Origin: CAYPAV01 sp964408805
GTDB taxonomy: Bacteria; Pseudomonadota; Alphaproteobacteria; UBA8366
DNA length: 64,000 bases
Direction of reading: 5' to 3'
Assembly: GCA_964408805.1 (NCBI GenBank)
Contig: CAYPAV010000011.1
Coordinates: forward strand, 62,001 to 126,000
Shown: positions 26,109 to 38,378 of the stretch, piece after piece
Layout of the letters: each line of letters begins with the position of its first letter
Numbering within the stretch: the first letter of the stretch is position 1
Made by a program: the position numbers and the translations under genes
Notes under the pieces: generated by a model
What the model saw: only the letters and a program-made list of their open reading frames with translations
What the model was told of the DNA's origin: nothing
The model's database searches: none

Positions 26109-27425
26109 GTGGGTTCCCGTGATGGGGATAACCGCAAGCCAGACGGCCCCTTCCGTGGGAGGCTGATCCGGTCCGGCGGGTGGCGATTTTTCTACGGTTG
26201 GGTGGTGTTGGCGGTCGCCGCACTCGGCATCTTCGTCAGCGGTGCGGGACAGTCGCATATCTTTAGCGTCTTTATCGGGCCGATCGGGGGAGATCTTGAT
26301 CTCTCAGGGGCCTCCATTGCCTCCGCCTATGGATTTGCGACTTTGGCCGCCGCGATGATCCTGCCGCGCATCGGGCGGCTGGTCGATCGTTACGGTGCGC
26401 GGCGTGTCCTGCTGGGAACGACGGGGCTCCTTGGCCTCTCCTGCATCGCCTTCGGCGCGGTCGACGGATTGGTTTGGCTGACCTTCGGCTTCGCGGCGCT
26501 CCGTCTGCTGGGTCAGGGTGCGTTGATGCTTTGTTGCGCCAATCTCGTCTCGCAATGGTTTGGTTTGAGGCGGGGTTTCGCGCTCAGCTTAATGGCGCTC
26601 GGGTTTTCGGTGTCGATGGCGGTGCATCCGCCGACCTCGCAATGGTTAATCGACTTGGTTGGCTGGCGCGATGCCTGGATGTGGATCGGATTCTCGACCT
26701 GGGTCCTGCTGGTGCCGCCGGCATTGCTGCTTGTCGTCGATCGGCCCGAGGATATCGGTCTTCGGCCCGACGGTATCGCCGCCGGTGAAACCAGGGATGC
26801 CGAGCCGTTAAATACGGATGGCAGCCGTCGGCCCAGGGCCGACTTCACCTTACGCCAGGCACTCTCGACGCCGACCTTCTATATCGTCGCGGCGGGGTTG
26901 TTCATGCTGTCGATGTTGGTGACCGCATTGCATTTCTTCCAAATCTCGATCTTGGCCTCGCATGGATTGAGCCCACATTTTGCCACTCTGGTGTTCCCCG
27001 TCTCCGCGGTCTCCATGATAATCGCCATGCCCTTGGTGGGCTACGTGCTCGACCGCTGTCGCACCGAGCGCGTGTTCTCGGCGGCCCTTGGGGTGATGGT
27101 CGTTTCGCTGACCAGCGCCGCGCTGGTCGAGAATACCTGGACCGCCGTCGTCTATGCCGTTGTCTTCGGACTCAATAATGCGATGACGATGACCTTCATG
27201 GCCTTCATGTGGCCCCGCTATTTCGGCCGGCGGCATCTCGGGAGCATCCAGGGGGTGGGACAGATGATCGGTGTCGTCGGCGCATCCTTGGGGCCGCTGC
27301 CGCTCGGCCTCGCTCAGGACAAGTTCGGTGCCTACGATCCGATGCTGTTCGGCCTGGCGCTGATTCCTGCCTGTTGGGCCGTGGTGGTTCTCTTTCTGCG
27401 CGAGCCTGTCCGACCGGAAACCTAA
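26109..27425 (+). CDS. MFS transporter, oxalate/formate antiporter- or MCT-like
   Basis: A 438-residue major facilitator with 12 predicted membrane spans. It has the N-terminal FFYGWVVLAVAALGIFVSGAG segment and IGRLVDRYGARRVLLG, features of the oxalate:formate antiporter/monocarboxylate group. A charged central loop (about residues 205-250) separates the halves. The GTG start directly follows the CoA-transferase stop, so it is in the same operon and tightly coupled. A role in carboxylate uptake would fit a CoA-transferase partner, but this is inferred from context. It overlaps the converging TauE/SafE gene by four bases. Confidence 0.87.
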   Translation: MGSRDGDNRKPDGPFRGRLIRSGGWRFFYGWVVLAVAALGIFVSGAGQSHIFSVFIGPIGGDLDLSGASIASAYGFATLAAAMILPRIGRLVDRYGARRVLLGTTGLLGLSCIAFGAVDGLVWLTFGFAALRLLGQGALMLCCANLVSQWFGLRRGFALSLMALGFSVSMAVHPPTSQWLIDLVGWRDAWMWIGFSTWVLLVPPALLLVVDRPEDIGLRPDGIAAGETRDAEPLNTDGSRRPRADFTLRQALSTPTFYIVAAGLFMLSMLVTALHFFQISILASHGLSPHFATLVFPVSAVSMIIAMPLVGYVLDRCRTERVFSAALGVMVVSLTSAALVENTWTAVVYAVVFGLNNAMTMTFMAFMWPRYFGRRHLGSIQGVGQMIGVVGASLGPLPLGLAQDKFGAYDPMLFGLALIPACWAVVVLFLREPVRPET

Positions 27426-28201
27426 CCTCCCAGGTAATCCCTGATCGACAGCGATAGCGTGACCACCCCGATGGCGGCGAGCGACAGCAAGGCGGCATTC
27501 CGAAAATACTGATGGCCACGGTGGGAGAAAAAGCGCGCCCCGGCCCAGGTGGCGCCGAGATAGATCGGCACCAGTATCAGGCTCGCGACAACGACGCCTT
27601 TCGTGAACAGACCGTGATACCAGAGCGCCGGGATCGCGCAGAGGGCGAGGGCCGTCACCGCCCCGATCACGTTCGCGCGCTGCCGTTCCGCCGTGCCGGG
27701 GCGCGATAGGGCCAAGGCGACTGCCGGCGGTCCGCCCACTCCGGACGACCCCTGTACCAGTCCCGCGAAGATGCCGGCGAGTATCAGCAGACCCGGCCCG
27801 GGGGGTCCGCCCAGCCGCCAACCGCGATGCAGCATGGCCACCATGGCAAGGACGAAGATCGCGATCGCGATCTTCATGACGGCGGGCTCCACCGAGACCA
27901 GGACCCAGGTGCCGAAGGGGGCGGCGACGAAACTGGTGATGCCGAAGGGCAGGACGAACCCCCGCTCAGAATGGCGAATCGCGGCCGGCAGGAGCTGCGC
28001 CGTCGTCGGCAATCCGGAAAGGCTCGCGATCGCGACGGCGGCCAGTGGGCCGAGCACAACGTTGAGCACCAGGACGATGACCAGGGAGGCGCCGAAACCG
28101 ACGAATCCCCGCAGGAACCCCGCGAACAACATGGCGGCGGCCACCACCGCAAGCTCCATCGTAGAGACGGGCCCGATCAAGGCGAAAAAGGCGTCGATCA
28201 T
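27422..28201 (-). CDS. TauE/SafE family sulfite exporter-like permease
   Basis: A 259-residue integral membrane protein with about eight hydrophobic helices in two halves. Repeated family segments are AGFLRGFVGFGASLVIVLVL in the first half and AGIFAGLVQGSSGVGGPPAV in the second, both diagnostic of TauE/SafE (DUF81). Members export sulfite or sulfoacetate, or move other organosulfur anions. It lies 35 bases downstream of nifJ on the same strand. A sulfoacetate-type module lies 9 kb away, which makes an organosulfonate link possible but unproven. Confidence 0.87.
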   Translation of the reverse strand: MIDAFFALIGPVSTMELAVVAAAMLFAGFLRGFVGFGASLVIVLVLNVVLGPLAAVAIASLSGLPTTAQLLPAAIRHSERGFVLPFGITSFVAAPFGTWVLVSVEPAVMKIAIAIFVLAMVAMLHRGWRLGGPPGPGLLILAGIFAGLVQGSSGVGGPPAVALALSRPGTAERQRANVIGAVTALALCAIPALWYHGLFTKGVVVASLILVPIYLGATWAGARFFSHRGHQYFRNAALLSLAAIGVVTLSLSIRDYLGG

Positions 28202-28236
28202 TGGTCTTGAGGGAGTCTAACCACGCCGGATCGAAT

Positions 28237-31866
<3,630 letters not shown>

Positions 31867-31919
31867 GTCTCTCCCTTTTGGTGTGAGATTTCGCTTGTTT
31901 TTGCTTGTGGGGCGCGTTC

Positions 31920-31949
31920 GACCGATTCACCCTAATATTAGACCGATTC
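31920..31949. repeat. Direct repeat around a short palindrome upstream of nifJ
   Basis: GACCGATTC occurs at 31920-31928 and again at 31941-31949. The perfect palindrome CTAATATTAG lies between them at 31932-31941. The element lies 54-83 bases upstream of the nifJ start, a reasonable place for an operator. No known regulator consensus was recognised, so function is open. Confidence 0.35.
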
Positions 31950-32028
31950 GCCGAATTTGCCGAGTCCGGGGCCTCTGATCTCTCAGGATCGTGATTTTGC
32001 CGCGTCGGATGGACGGAAATTCCGCCCC

Positions 32029-33786
32029 CTATTCCGGCAGGCCCGCCTCGCGGAGGGCGTCGACCAGAATGTCGATGTTTTCGGCGGCCCGGGAGAATGC
32101 TTGGGTTGTCTTTTCGCGCATGTCGGCCACCGAGGCTTCTGGCTGGTGCCTCAGGAGTTCGTCAATTGCGGCGACCGCTTCGTCCCGTCGACCGAGCTTG
32201 ATGAGCGAAGCCGCCAGAAATTGAAGGTTGCCAGGTCGCGGGTTTGGAAGACTGGAGGCGCGCTGCGCACATTCGAACGCTTCATGATAACGACCGGTTT
32301 GAAACAGCAAGATCGATTTTACCGAAAAAAACCCTCCAGCGAACGCATCGCGGGGACTGAGACGTATCGCGCGATCCAATTGATCGATCGCGCTATCGCA
32401 ACGCCCCGCTTTCCCGAGCACGAATCCGAGAAGGTAATTCGCCATCTCGGAATTGGGATTGAGGGAAACCGCTTCCTCGGCCTTTGAAATCGCGACCTCA
32501 TGCTGATCGAGAAAGCTGTACACACGGCTCTCGGTCATAAGGCAAGTTGGATTCCTTGGTTCCAAGGCGCTTGCCAAGCGCATCTTCTCATGCGCCTGGC
32601 TCAAGAGTTCGCTATCGTTCCTCTCATAATGTATTAGCAAGCGAATTCGGGAATCGGCCGCTAGTGCAAACGCCGGGGCAAAGGTTGGATCCCGCCTGCT
32701 GATCTCGTCGAACTGCTCGATCGCGGAGTCCAACGCCTCTCTCGTTGTCACATAATATGCCGCCAGACCGCGCTGATAGCGGCCCCAGACATCCAAGCTC
32801 TCGGGCGGCTTTCGCTGGGCGAGGGCGCGTTCTGCCTCGTCGATCTCGGGCGCGATGGCCGCCACGATCGCTTCCGTGATCTCGTCCTGGACCGCGAAGA
32901 TATCGTCGAGGTCGCGGTCGTACCGATCGGCCCAGATGTGTCCGCCGGTCGTGGCGTCGATGAGCTGCGCCGTGATCCGGACCTTGTTGCCGGCTTTCCG
33001 GACGCTGCCTTCCATCACGTAGCGGACGCCGAAAGCCTTCGCGACCTCCGCAATCTCCACCGCGCGCCCCTTGAAGGTGAAGGTCGAGTTGCGGGCGATG
33101 ACGAACAGCCAGCGGAAATGCGAGAGACCGGTGATGATGTCCTCGGTCATCCCGTCGGCGAAGAATTCCTGCTCGGTGTCGCCGCTCAGATTGTCGAAGG
33201 GCAGCACCGCGATTGACGGGATATCCGGCAATGCCGGTGGCTCCTCGATCGCGTCGATCGCGTCGACAAGTGTTCGGTAAGCCCGGACGGGTTCCGCGAT
33301 ATTCTTGACATCCTGCGGCCCCATATCTTGGAAACCGACATCGAGCTTGCCTTTGACCTGCTCGAACACCGCGCCAGAAACACAGACTCCGCCGGGGTCG
33401 GCCAAGCTTTCAAGGCGGGCCGCGACATTGACACCATCGCCATAGATGTCATCCCGGTCGACGATGACCTCGCCCAAGTTGACGCCGATACGGAATTGCA
33501 GGCGCGCCTCGGCGGGTGTGTCTGCATGCGCCTCCGCGAGCGCTTTTTGAACGCCGACTGCCGTTTCCACGGCCGCCACGACGCTCGCAAACTCGGCCAG
33601 CACCGCGTCGCCTGCGTAATGCACCACCCGCCCGCCGGTCTCTTCGATGCGGCCGGCGATCAAGTCGAGCCCGGCCGAGAGCTGACGATGCGTGCCCACC
33701 TCGTCGGCGCCCGTCAGGCGGCTATATCCCGCCACATCGGCGTAGAGGATCGCGGTCAGTTTCCGCGTGACGGCGCCATCAGACAT
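32029..33786 (-). CDS. Class III adenylate cyclase with TolB-like and TPR regions (tandem copy B)
   Basis: A 585-residue protein. The N-terminal class III cyclase domain (about 8-180) has ILYADVAGYSRLTGADEVGT with metal D17, HYAGDAVLAEF with metal D60, and DGVNVAARLE with the catalytic Asn and Arg. Position 56, usually Lys in adenylate cyclases, is His. Next comes a TolB N-like segment (SIAVLPFDNLSGDTEQEFFA), then TPR-like helices to the end. The start is the ATG at 33786, which overlaps the stop of the upstream paralogue by eight bases (ATGTCTGA); the longer frame has no support. Such proteins are common in rhizobia and relatives; cAMP is the expected product, and the TPR part is probably the regulatory or partner-binding module. 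Confidence 0.87.
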   Translation of the reverse strand: MSDGAVTRKLTAILYADVAGYSRLTGADEVGTHRQLSAGLDLIAGRIEETGGRVVHYAGDAVLAEFASVVAAVETAVGVQKALAEAHADTPAEARLQFRIGVNLGEVIVDRDDIYGDGVNVAARLESLADPGGVCVSGAVFEQVKGKLDVGFQDMGPQDVKNIAEPVRAYRTLVDAIDAIEEPPALPDIPSIAVLPFDNLSGDTEQEFFADGMTEDIITGLSHFRWLFVIARNSTFTFKGRAVEIAEVAKAFGVRYVMEGSVRKAGNKVRITAQLIDATTGGHIWADRYDRDLDDIFAVQDEITEAIVAAIAPEIDEAERALAQRKPPESLDVWGRYQRGLAAYYVTTREALDSAIEQFDEISRRDPTFAPAFALAADSRIRLLIHYERNDSELLSQAHEKMRLASALEPRNPTCLMTESRVYSFLDQHEVAISKAEEAVSLNPNSEMANYLLGFVLGKAGRCDSAIDQLDRAIRLSPRDAFAGGFFSVKSILLFQTGRYHEAFECAQRASSLPNPRPGNLQFLAASLIKLGRRDEAVAAIDELLRHQPEASVADMREKTTQAFSRAAENIDILVDALREAGLPE

Positions 33787-35569
33787 CGGATGTCTCCGGC
33801 AGGCCCGCCTCGCGGAGGCCTTCGACCAGACGCGCCATGGCCTCCGGTCCCGCGAACGGGTTCTCTCGATATTTGGCGCATGACATTTCCGGTGCATGCG
33901 CCAAAAGGTCATCGAGGGCGGTTCGCGCCTCTTCCTCGCGCCCGAGCTTGCTCAACACGGCGGTCAAAACGGAATGAGTCATAGTTCGCGGATTAGGACC
34001 TAGGCGCGCGCGTTGCACCCATTCGAAAGCCTCTTCGTAGCGCTCGAGATCGAATAGTGCGACGGCCCGAATGGTCATCATCCCGGTGAGAAATATGTCG
34101 CGTGGACTGAGTCGCATCGCGTGATCGATATGTGGAATGACGTCCACCGAGCGTCCCGCGAACGAGAGGGCCCAGCCGAGGAAGTGGTGCGACATGGCGT
34201 CGTTGGGATTAAGGCCGATCGCCTCTTCGATCTTCGATATCGCGACATCATGAAGGCCGAACATGCTGTGCACCCGTCCGTCGGTCCAAAGGCAAGTCGG
34301 GTCCTTGGGGTCCAACGTTAGTCCCTTATGCGCCTTTTCTCGCGCCTGGTTCAGGAGCTCACTTCGGCTGTCGGGCATAAAATGCAGCGCGTAACGGGCG
34401 CGCGCATTGGCCGTCATCGCGAAGGCAGGCGCAAATGTCGGGTCGATTTCGTTCACTCTGTCGAACTGCTCGATCGCCGATTTGAAGCCCTCCTCGGTAG
34501 ACGCGTGATAGGCCGCAAGGCCGCGCTGATAGATGTCCCAGGCCTCCAGGCTGTCCGGCGGCTTGCGCTCCGCGCGCTTCCGCTCCACGTCATCGATTTC
34601 CGGTGCAATCGCCGCGACGATCGCTTCGGTAACCTCGTCCTGGACCGCGAAGATGTCAGCCATTTCACGGTCGTAGCGTTCCGCCCAAAGATGGTTGCCC
34701 GTCTCCGCGTCGATCAACTGTCCGGTTATCCGTATTCGCTCACCGCCCCGCCGGACACTTCCTTCCAGGATGTAGCGGACGCCCAAGTCGCGGGCGACCT
34801 CTCGCACATCGGGCGACGTGCCTTTGTAGGCAAAGGTCGAATTGCGGGCGATCACGAACAGGGCGCGAAAGCGGGAGAGCCCGGTGATAATATCCTCGGT
34901 TATTCCGTCGGCGAAATACGCCTGCTCCGGGTCGCCGGAAAGGTTATCGAAGGGCAGAACGGCGATCGAGGGTTTGTCCGTTACCGGCTTCGGCCCGGCC
35001 CCCAGCGTCTCGGTCACCGGCGATGCGGCCGCCGGCGCGGCGCCCTCGGGCGTTACTTTGTAGGTTCGCACCGGCTCGGCGATGTTCTTGACCGCTTGCG
35101 GCCCCATATCCTGGAAACCGATCTCAAGCTTGCCTTTGACCTGATCGAACACCGCGCCCGAAACACAGACCCCGCCGGGATCGGCCAAACTTTCCAGCCG
35201 GGCCGCGACATTGACCCCGTCGCCGTAGATGTCGTCCCGGTCGACGATGACCTCGCCCAAATTGACGCCGATGCGGAATTGCAGGCGCGCTTCGGCGGGC
35301 GTATCCGCATGCTCCTCCGCGAGCGCCTTTTGGGCACCGACCGCCGTCTCCACGGCCGCCACCACGCTCGCGAATTCGGCCAGGACCGCATCGCCCGCAT
35401 AATGCACCACCCGCCCGCCAGTCTCCTCGATCGCGCCCGAGATCAGGTCGAGCCCGGCCGACAGCTGCCGGTGCGTCCCGACCTCGTTGGCGCCCGTCAG
35501 CCGGCTGTATCCCGCGACGTCGGCGTAAAGGATCGCGGTCAACTTGCGGATGATGGAGTCGTCGGACAT
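33779..35569 (-). CDS. Class III adenylate cyclase with TolB-like and TPR regions (tandem copy A)
   Basis: A 596-residue paralogue of the next gene, with the same order: cyclase domain (ADVAGYSRLTGANEVGTH, HYAGDAVLAEF, DGVNVAARLE), a short Ala/Pro-rich linker, the TolB-like segment SIAVLPFDNLSGDPEQAYFA, then TPR helices. The cyclase halves of the two copies are nearly identical in protein and very similar in DNA, whereas the TPR halves differ much more. That points to duplication followed by divergence of the sensory end, or to gene conversion of the cyclase end. The ATG at 35569 has a strong GGGAGGGG site; ten upstream codons in the longer frame are probably untranslated. Confidence 0.87.
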   Translation of the reverse strand: MSDDSIIRKLTAILYADVAGYSRLTGANEVGTHRQLSAGLDLISGAIEETGGRVVHYAGDAVLAEFASVVAAVETAVGAQKALAEEHADTPAEARLQFRIGVNLGEVIVDRDDIYGDGVNVAARLESLADPGGVCVSGAVFDQVKGKLEIGFQDMGPQAVKNIAEPVRTYKVTPEGAAPAAASPVTETLGAGPKPVTDKPSIAVLPFDNLSGDPEQAYFADGITEDIITGLSRFRALFVIARNSTFAYKGTSPDVREVARDLGVRYILEGSVRRGGERIRITGQLIDAETGNHLWAERYDREMADIFAVQDEVTEAIVAAIAPEIDDVERKRAERKPPDSLEAWDIYQRGLAAYHASTEEGFKSAIEQFDRVNEIDPTFAPAFAMTANARARYALHFMPDSRSELLNQAREKAHKGLTLDPKDPTCLWTDGRVHSMFGLHDVAISKIEEAIGLNPNDAMSHHFLGWALSFAGRSVDVIPHIDHAMRLSPRDIFLTGMMTIRAVALFDLERYEEAFEWVQRARLGPNPRTMTHSVLTAVLSKLGREEEARTALDDLLAHAPEMSCAKYRENPFAGPEAMARLVEGLREAGLPETSDV

Positions 35570-35632
35570 CCCCTCCCCCATGGACGTATCGACAGCCAAC
35601 TTAGCCTATGTCACGCCGGACACAAACGAAGG

Positions 35633-36490
35633 TCAGTCCCGATACTCGAACCAGAACGCGTCGTCCCGGCGAACTAGGCGGCCGACCGACGGCAGCGGGA
35701 AATGGGCGGTCAGGATGTCGGTCGCGGTCTCGGCGTGTTGCTCCAGGAAGCGGCGGCGGGTGGCGGCGGATTCGATTTTGTCGAGATCGACCGAGGGGCT
35801 GAGGTCCGGGTGGAGGCATTGCAGTGGGCTGTGGATCAAATCGCCCGACATCGCACCCCGGACGCCATTGGAGGCGATGTTGACGGCGACGTGCCCCGCC
35901 GTGTGGCCGGTCGTCGCCTCGAGCCAAATCTCGTCGTTGAGGGCGAAATCCATACCGACGATCTCGGCCTGTCCCGCCTCGACGATCGGGGCCACGCTTT
36001 CGCGGAAGACGATGCTGTTATGTTCGGCGCTGGCGTCGAATTCGGGCTTGGCGAAGACGTATTTTGCATTCGGGAAAGTCGGCACCCAGCGGCCGTCCTC
36101 AAGTCGCGTGTTCCAGCCCACATGGTCGACATGGAGGTGGGTGCAAAAGACGTAGTCGATATCGGCGGGCGAGACACCGGCGGCGGCGAGGTTCCTTGTA
36201 TAGGTGTCGTCGTCCCGATTATTCCATTCCGGCACCCATTTGAACTTCTTGCCGCAGCCGACACAGGTGTCGATCAGGATGGTGTGATGGGACGTCCGAA
36301 GGAGATAGGACTGGATCGGGATCACCAGCCGGTCGGTCTTCGGCTCCAACCCGCCGGGGGTCAGCCAGTCCCTATGCGGAGCCAACATCTCCTCCGTCAA
36401 ATCGTCGAAGAAATCCATGATCGGATCGAAAGACGCGACCTGTTCCAGGATCGACGTCACCTCGATGTCGCCCAACGCCCATTTATTCAT
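35633..36490 (-). CDS. Metallo-beta-lactamase-fold hydrolase
   Basis: A 285-residue MBL-fold protein. The metal motif is HLHVDHVGWN (HxHxDH, about residues 118-123), followed by TGHTAGH and SGDLIHSPLQ, which supply the remaining His and Asp ligands for two metals. It looks like the quorum-quenching lactonase/aryl hydrolase branch (ILIDTCVGCGKK before the metal site). Substrate could be a lactone, ester or thioester. It stands alone between the cyclase pair and the divergent dehydrogenase gene. Confidence 0.85.
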   Translation of the reverse strand: MNKWALGDIEVTSILEQVASFDPIMDFFDDLTEEMLAPHRDWLTPGGLEPKTDRLVIPIQSYLLRTSHHTILIDTCVGCGKKFKWVPEWNNRDDDTYTRNLAAAGVSPADIDYVFCTHLHVDHVGWNTRLEDGRWVPTFPNAKYVFAKPEFDASAEHNSIVFRESVAPIVEAGQAEIVGMDFALNDEIWLEATTGHTAGHVAVNIASNGVRGAMSGDLIHSPLQCLHPDLSPSVDLDKIESAATRRRFLEQHAETATDILTAHFPLPSVGRLVRRDDAFWFEYRD

Positions 36491-36598
36491 GACCTGCTCC
36501 CTCGAAACGTTTGCGCCCCAATAAAGCTAGCGCTGTGAACCGCCGGGCACAGATTTATGTCTTTCCTGGCATCCAACAGCGGAAACGAGGCGGACCCC

Positions 36599-37498
36599 AT
36601 GACCGGAGAACCCATTGGCATTATCGGCGTCGGCATGATCGCCACACCGATGGTCGAGAACCTGCAACAGGCCGGGGTCGAGCTGATCCTGCACGATATC
36701 GAGCCGGAACACATCGCCCCCTTCGTCGAAAAGGGCGCCGCCGCCGCCGCCAGCCCGCGCGAGGTTGCCGACCAGGCGCGGATCGTTTTCGTCAGCCTGC
36801 CGCTGCCGGGCGTGGTGCGCGACGTGGCGTTGGGGCCGGATGGGATCATCGAGGGCGCCAAGGTCGAGATTTATGTCGATCTCTCGACCACCGGCGCCCT
36901 GATGGCGGCCGAGGTCGCGGTGGGTCTCGAGGCCGAGGACATCCAATGCCTCGACTGTCCCGTCAGCGGCGGGTTGAAGGGCTCGCGGGAGGGCACCCTC
37001 TCACTGATGATCTCGGGGCCCGAGGCGGCAGCCGAGGCAGCCGCCCCCTATCTTGATATCATCGGCAACCGTTTCTATATCGGCCCCGAGCGGGGGCTGG
37101 GTCAGACCATGAAGTGCTGCAACAATTTTATTACCGCAGCGACCACCATGGCGCTCGCGGAAGCGCTGGTGGTCGGCGCCAAGGCCGGACTCGACGGCAA
37201 TCGGATGCTCGACATTCTGAACGCCTCGACCGCAAGGAGCAGGGTAACGGAAGAGAAAATGCCGGACCTGATCAACAAGGGGGTATTTCAAGGGATGGCG
37301 TCCCGCCTCATCCACAAGGACATCTCGCTCTTCGTTCAGGAGAGCGAGAGTTACGGGTTGCCGGCCTGGATGGGGAACACCGTAAAAAGCTACCTCGCCT
37401 TCGCCCTCGCCAACGGCCTGGCGGAGAAACCGTCCTCGCTGATGATTGGTTTTCTGGAGAAATGGGCAGGGGTGCAGGTGCGGAAGAAAGTGCCGTAA
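36599..37498 (+). CDS. Beta-hydroxyacid dehydrogenase (3-hydroxyisobutyrate dehydrogenase family)
   Basis: A 299-residue NAD(P)-dependent beta-hydroxyacid dehydrogenase. It has the cofactor motif GIIGVGMIATPMVENL at the N-terminus, the substrate loop CPVSGGLKGSREGTL, and the catalytic lysine in QTMKCCNNFITAA. Members oxidise 3-hydroxyisobutyrate, tartronate semialdehyde-type or sulfolactaldehyde-type substrates. The ATG at 36599 has an ACGAGGCGG site and starts the Rossmann motif at the normal place; an ATG 14 codons upstream is less likely. It converges with the SucD-like gene, so it may belong to the adjacent CoA-ligase/aldehyde dehydrogenase pathway, but it is on the other strand. Confidence 0.83.
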   Translation: MTGEPIGIIGVGMIATPMVENLQQAGVELILHDIEPEHIAPFVEKGAAAAASPREVADQARIVFVSLPLPGVVRDVALGPDGIIEGAKVEIYVDLSTTGALMAAEVAVGLEAEDIQCLDCPVSGGLKGSREGTLSLMISGPEAAAEAAAPYLDIIGNRFYIGPERGLGQTMKCCNNFITAATTMALAEALVVGAKAGLDGNRMLDILNASTARSRVTEEKMPDLINKGVFQGMASRLIHKDISLFVQESESYGLPAWMGNTVKSYLAFALANGLAEKPSSLMIGFLEKWAGVQVRKKVP

Positions 37499-37508
37499 GA
37501 GCCTGGCC

Positions 37509-38378
37509 CTACCCCATCATTGCCTTCAATGCGTCGCCGACACCGGTCGGTGTGTCCAGCACAGTGGCGTCGGCGGCTTCGAGTGCCGATCGCTTCGAGG
37601 CGTAGCTGCCCTTGTCGCCGAGCACGATGGCGCCGGCATGGCCCATGCGCTTGCCGGGCGGCGAGGCCGCGCCCGCGATGAAGGCGACGATGGGTTTGGT
37701 CATACCCTTGGCGTAGTCCGCCGCTTCCTCCTCCATCGAGCCGCCGATCTCGCCGACGATGACGATCGCCTCGGTCTTGGGGTCGTTATCGAGGTCGACC
37801 AGCGCATCCCTTGTCGTGGTGCCGATGACGGGATCGCCGCCGATGCCGATGAAGGCCGACATGCCGAGCCCGGCTTCGACCAGCTTGAGGCAAATGAGCG
37901 TACCGAGGCTGCCGCTCCGCGACACCACGCCGATATTGCCGGCCTGGAAGATCGTCGGATTGAAAGCCGGCATAAAACCGACGAAATTCTCGCCAGGCGT
38001 TGCCAGTCCCGCCGTGTTGGGGCCGATCACCCGGGTGCCCGCCTCATCGGCGGCGGCAAGGAAGTACATCACGTCCTGGACCGGCACATGTTCGGTCAGG
38101 CAGACGATCTTCTTGATCCCGGCCGCGACCGCATCCAAGGCCGCCGCCTTCACGCCCATCGGCGGGATGAACATGACGGTGGCGTCGATTGGCTGGTCCT
38201 TCGTGGCATCGACGGCGGTTCCATAGACCGGAAGATCGATATGTTTGGTGCCGGCTTTCCTCGGGTTGACGCCGCCGATGACATTAGTGCCGTAGTCGCG
38301 CATATGCTCGGCCCAGAAGGTGCCCTGCTTGCCGGTGATACCCTGTACCAGGACCGATTCCTTTCCGCGTATAATCAT
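37509..38378 (-). CDS. SucD-like acyl-CoA ligase, alpha subunit
   Basis: A 289-residue homologue of succinyl-CoA synthetase alpha (SucD). It has the CoA-binding Rossmann start (VLVQGITGKQGTFWAEHMRD), VSRSGSLGTL, and the phosphohistidine segment RMGHAGAIV with His247. With the beta subunit it should form an acyl-CoA from acid, CoA and ATP. The stop and start of the pair overlap by four bases (alpha after beta). It is unlikely to be the TCA-cycle enzyme because no TCA genes are linked and the partner is a CoA-acylating aldehyde dehydrogenase. Sulfoacetate-CoA ligase (SauD-like) or malate-CoA ligase (MtkB-like) are the best alternatives. Confidence 0.83.
   Translation of the reverse strand: MIIRGKESVLVQGITGKQGTFWAEHMRDYGTNVIGGVNPRKAGTKHIDLPVYGTAVDATKDQPIDATVMFIPPMGVKAAALDAVAAGIKKIVCLTEHVPVQDVMYFLAAADEAGTRVIGPNTAGLATPGENFVGFMPAFNPTIFQAGNIGVVSRSGSLGTLICLKLVEAGLGMSAFIGIGGDPVIGTTTRDALVDLDNDPKTEAIVIVGEIGGSMEEEAADYAKGMTKPIVAFIAGAASPPGKRMGHAGAIVLGDKGSYASKRSALEAADATVLDTPTGVGDALKAMMG

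Noticed and set aside
23559..26258. An 899-codon minus-strand open frame
   Set aside because: It lies opposite the double CoA-transferase gene and shows only GC-rich shadow composition; no family motifs.
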